Below, piece by piece: positions 61,413 through 64,000 of a stretch of 64,000 nucleotides of DNA (position 1 is the first letter of the stretch; each line of letters starts with the position of its first letter). Below the pieces are notes generated by a model that made no database searches, was not told where the DNA came from, and saw nothing but the letters and a program-made list of their open reading frames with translations. Position numbers and translations under genes: made by a program. Source of the stretch: Marivirga aurantiaca (GTDB lineage: Bacteria; Bacteroidota; Bacteroidia; Cytophagales; Cyclobacteriaceae); the NCBI RefSeq assembly GCF_016679925.1, contig NZ_JAEQBW010000006.1, forward strand, positions 62,001 through 126,000. The letters run 5' to 3'.

Positions 61413-62852
61413 ATGGTGAAAAATATTTTTTTAATTGTTTTGTGTTTGTGTGCTACACAATTGCTGGGCCAGGATAAGTGGTCTTTACAGCAATGTATAG
61501 ATTATGCATTGGAGCATAATATTCAGATCAAGCAATCTGAGTTAGATGCACAAAGTGCAGATATTAATTTGTTTGGTTCCAGGATGCGGAGTTTGCCAGA
61601 TATGAACGCCAATGTAAGCTTTAATACTTCCAAAGGTCGTTCTATTGATCCATTTACCAATACCATAATTGATCAGGGAATTAATTCCCAAAATGCATCC
61701 ATAAATGCAAGTGTTCCCATTTTTAATGGTTTTGAAATTCGAAACTCCGTCAAAAGAGATCAAAAAAACCTTTTGGCCTCTACTTATGATTTGCAAAGCA
61801 CACAAAATGATGTGATTTTAAATGTGGTTACCTTTTACACAAATATTCTTTTTAACATGGAATTGTTGGAAACCGCACAATTACGACTGGGGACTACACA
61901 ATCGCAGCAAAACCGCGTGGACAAACAAGTGGAAATAGGCGCCTTGCCTATGGCCGACTTATTGCAAATCAGGCAGCAAATGGCCAATGATGAACTGGAA
62001 GTAATCAGGGCTGAAAATAACCTGGAACTCTCCAAGTTACAATTGAAGCAAGCCTTACAAATTCCGGGAGATGTAGAATTTGAAATTGAGATTCCTACTT
62101 TGCCGGAACCGGAAGAGGAAGTGCTTATTGAAAATTCTTCCCAGGTATACCTTTATGCGTTGCAAAACCAACCTGTTATAAAAGCGGCAAGGGCTAGGAC
62201 AGAAAGTGCCATGTATGGAGTAGGGGTTGCCAGAAGTAACTATTTTCCTTCCTTGAGTCTGAATGCAGCCTTATCTACTGCTTATTCAAGTGCGGCTCCG
62301 GATGTTTTTCCTGTTTTAGGTTCTGAAAACCAGGTGATAACGCAACAGATTGGTTTTGTGCAATTACCTGATGACTCTCAGTACCCGGTTTTTGCAGAAA
62401 GAGAAGTGCCCTCGGAATTTACTGAAAATACATACTGGAATCAGTTGGATTTTAATCAAAGACAATTTGTGGGACTTTCATTGAATATTCCGATTTTTAA
62501 TAAATTTCAGGTGAAGAATAATGTAGAACAAGCTATTCTCACTCAAAAAAATACAGAATATCAACTTATTAATGCCAAAAACCAGTTGCAGCAGACTATA
62601 GAGCAGGCATATTTAGATGTGAAATCTGCTGCTAAGGCTTATTCTGCTTTGGAAAATAGTCTGGAGGCTGCACAATTATCATTTGATAATGCCGAGCAAA
62701 GGTTGCAGCTTGGTGCTACTGATGCTGTTGAATACACACAGATAAAGAACGATTATGAAAGGGTACGATCAGATTTGGTGCGTGCTAAATATGATTATAT
62801 TTTTAAATTAAAAGTATTGGATTTTTATCAGGGTAAACCTTTAAATTTTTAA
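61413..62852 (+). CDS. TolC-family outer-membrane efflux protein
   Basis: A 479-residue exported protein (signal peptide ending LLGQ) with the TolC plan: WSLQQCIDYALEHNIQIKQS at the start, and QQNRVDKQVEIGALPMADLL and FDNAEQRLQLGATDAVEYTQ in the two coiled-coil halves. It forms an outer-membrane duct. The adaptor gene starts two bases after the stop. It is only distantly related to the TolC protein at 40381. Confidence 0.92.
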   Translation: MVKNIFLIVLCLCATQLLGQDKWSLQQCIDYALEHNIQIKQSELDAQSADINLFGSRMRSLPDMNANVSFNTSKGRSIDPFTNTIIDQGINSQNASINASVPIFNGFEIRNSVKRDQKNLLASTYDLQSTQNDVILNVVTFYTNILFNMELLETAQLRLGTTQSQQNRVDKQVEIGALPMADLLQIRQQMANDELEVIRAENNLELSKLQLKQALQIPGDVEFEIEIPTLPEPEEEVLIENSSQVYLYALQNQPVIKAARARTESAMYGVGVARSNYFPSLSLNAALSTAYSSAAPDVFPVLGSENQVITQQIGFVQLPDDSQYPVFAEREVPSEFTENTYWNQLDFNQRQFVGLSLNIPIFNKFQVKNNVEQAILTQKNTEYQLINAKNQLQQTIEQAYLDVKSAAKAYSALENSLEAAQLSFDNAEQRLQLGATDAVEYTQIKNDYERVRSDLVRAKYDYIFKLKVLDFYQGKPLNF

Positions 62853-62854
62853 AC

Positions 62855-64000
62855 ATGGCTAAGAAGAAGTCTTCAAAGAAAACACTATATATTCTTTTAG
62901 GAATAGTAGCATTGCTGATAATTGCAGTGATCATTGGTAAAAAATCCGGTGTAATTGGCCAGCCTCCTACCATTTCGGTGGAAGTAGAAGAGGCAAAAAA
63001 GCGCACTATTATTGAGAAAGTGAACGCCAGCGGGACAGTTCAACCGGTGGTGGAAGTGAAACTGAGTCCTGATGTGGCCGGGGAAATTATGGAACTGACT
63101 GTAGAGGAAGGTGATCCTGTGGAAAAAGGAGAACTATTATTGAAAATCAGGCCGGATAATTTTATTAGTGCCCTTGAAAGAGCAAAGGCAAATCTTAATC
63201 AGCAAAGAGCCAATTTGGCGCAGGCTGAGGCTGCCTATGAAAGAGCTAAAGCACAAGCCAAAAGGGCGGAACAGGATTTTAATAGACAGAAGCAGTTATA
63301 CGAGCAGAAAGTAATCTCTCAGTCAGATTATGAAACGGCCCAGGCTAACTATTCAGTTGCTCAAAATGATAAGATAGCAGCTGAGAAAAATATGTTGGCT
63401 GCCAAATTTATGGTACAAAGTAGCCAGGCTTCGGTAGATGAAGCACAGGAAAACTTACGAAGAACTACTATTTATTCACCTGTAGATGGTACAGTTTCTA
63501 AATTGAGTGTAGAACTTGGAGAGCGAGTGGTAGGTACTCAGCAAATGGCAGGTACTGAATTAATGCGAATTGCCAATCTGAATAACATGGAAGTACGTGT
63601 GGATGTTAATGAAAATGACATCATTCGAATCAATGTAGGAGATACAGCTAATATAGAAGTAGATTCCTATACTTATATGGAAAAGGAATTTATGGGTATT
63701 GTAACTGCCATTGCGAATACGGCTAAGGAAAAAGTTTCCAATGATGCTGTTACTGAATTTCAGGTAAAGGTTCAAATATTAAATGAATCTTATAAAGATT
63801 TAATTGATAAGGAGGGAGGTTCACCATTTCGTCCCGGTATGACTGCCAGTGTGGAGATAATGACAAAAACGATGAAAGATGTACTGACCGTGCCGTTATC
63901 TTCAGTTACTTTAAGGGCACCTAAACCTGAAAATGATTCTATTTCACAGGAGCAGGAAAAACCTCGTGCGGTTAAAAAAGAAGAAGAAAAAGAGGTGGTA
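62855..64000 (+). CDS. Periplasmic adaptor (HlyD/MacA type), cut by the window end
   Basis: The first 382 residues of a membrane-fusion protein: basic cytosolic start, one membrane helix (about 11-27), the lipoyl half-motif GEIMELTVEEGDPVEKGELL, a helical hairpin (about 105-200), the second half YSPVDGTVSKLSVELGERV and beta-barrel. A charged C-terminal tail is running at the window end. It follows the TolC gene by two bases; permease and ATPase genes of MacB type are expected next. It is not a lipoprotein, unlike the adaptor at 41733. Confidence 0.9.
   Translation, partial: MAKKKSSKKTLYILLGIVALLIIAVIIGKKSGVIGQPPTISVEVEEAKKRTIIEKVNASGTVQPVVEVKLSPDVAGEIMELTVEEGDPVEKGELLLKIRPDNFISALERAKANLNQQRANLAQAEAAYERAKAQAKRAEQDFNRQKQLYEQKVISQSDYETAQANYSVAQNDKIAAEKNMLAAKFMVQSSQASVDEAQENLRRTTIYSPVDGTVSKLSVELGERVVGTQQMAGTELMRIANLNNMEVRVDVNENDIIRINVGDTANIEVDSYTYMEKEFMGIVTAIANTAKEKVSNDAVTEFQVKVQILNESYKDLIDKEGGSPFRPGMTASVEIMTKTMKDVLTVPLSSVTLRAPKPENDSISQEQEKPRAVKKEEEKEVV

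Overview
The window is chromosomal DNA of a Bacteroidota bacterium, most likely of the order Cytophagales. The basis is AT-rich sequence, a type IX secretion cargo with a gliding-motility-type C-terminal domain beside a PorP/SprF protein, many Bacteroidota-style Crp/Fnr and AraC regulators, LytS/LytTR pairs, SPOR and PD40/OmpA proteins, and -7 boxes of the TAnnTTTG type. No rRNA, tRNA, CRISPR array, transposase or integrase was seen.

Layout. 0-2 kb: an SDR oxidoreductase and an AraC regulator. 2.1-3.9 kb: a short run of gene cassettes with an attC-like site and a HEPN-like protein. 4.4-13.5 kb: two alpha/beta hydrolases, a PD40-OmpA protein, a membrane-anchored winged-helix regulator divergent from a propeller lipoprotein, a membrane AraC regulator, a DJ-1/PfpI lipoprotein and an NTF2-like protein. 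13.6-21.3 kb: a Crp/Fnr regulator, two beta-barrel proteins, an MscS channel, an AroE-like dehydrogenase, and a two-gene unit ending in a metzincin-like protein with an odd hydrophobic N-terminus. 21.5-26.1 kb: GNAT, DinB, DoxX, two Crp/Fnr regulators and small membrane proteins. 26.5-31.2 kb: an array of four gene cassettes, each bounded by an attC-like site whose outer arm is complementary to the start of its own cassette; cargo is an HNH-like zinc protein, two RlaP/YcgL-type nucleotidyltransferases, a secreted protein and an unknown. 31.4-36.2 kb: a TetR regulator with a perfect 30-bp operator, a membrane protein, a GNAT, a CPBP protease, a Crp/Fnr regulator and a barrel protein. 36.5-39.8 kb: a type IX cargo and a PorP/SprF-SPOR fusion. 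40.4-46.8 kb: a complete TolC/adaptor/permease/ATPase export operon with its own LytS/LytTR pair.

47.4-59.3 kb: two YtcJ-like amidohydrolases, a MazG-like pyrophosphohydrolase and an AMP nucleosidase, interrupted by an island of about 7.2 kb (49.2-56.4 kb). A second copy of the MazG gene's 3' end lies at the far edge of the island, and every coding difference between the two copies is synonymous. The island encodes a lipoprotein, a secreted lipase, an orphan copy of the lipase C-terminus, three mosaic beta-propeller lipoproteins and a barrel-like protein. 59.3-64 kb: an HsdR-N-like nuclease, a class IV aminotransferase, the serine dehydratase beta subunit, and the start of a second TolC/adaptor operon that runs off the window.

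The most unusual signals are the integrase-less cassette arrays with a shared leader, the MazG-flanked lipase/propeller island, and a four-copy dispersed repeat whose central hairpin keeps its pairing while its sequence changes.
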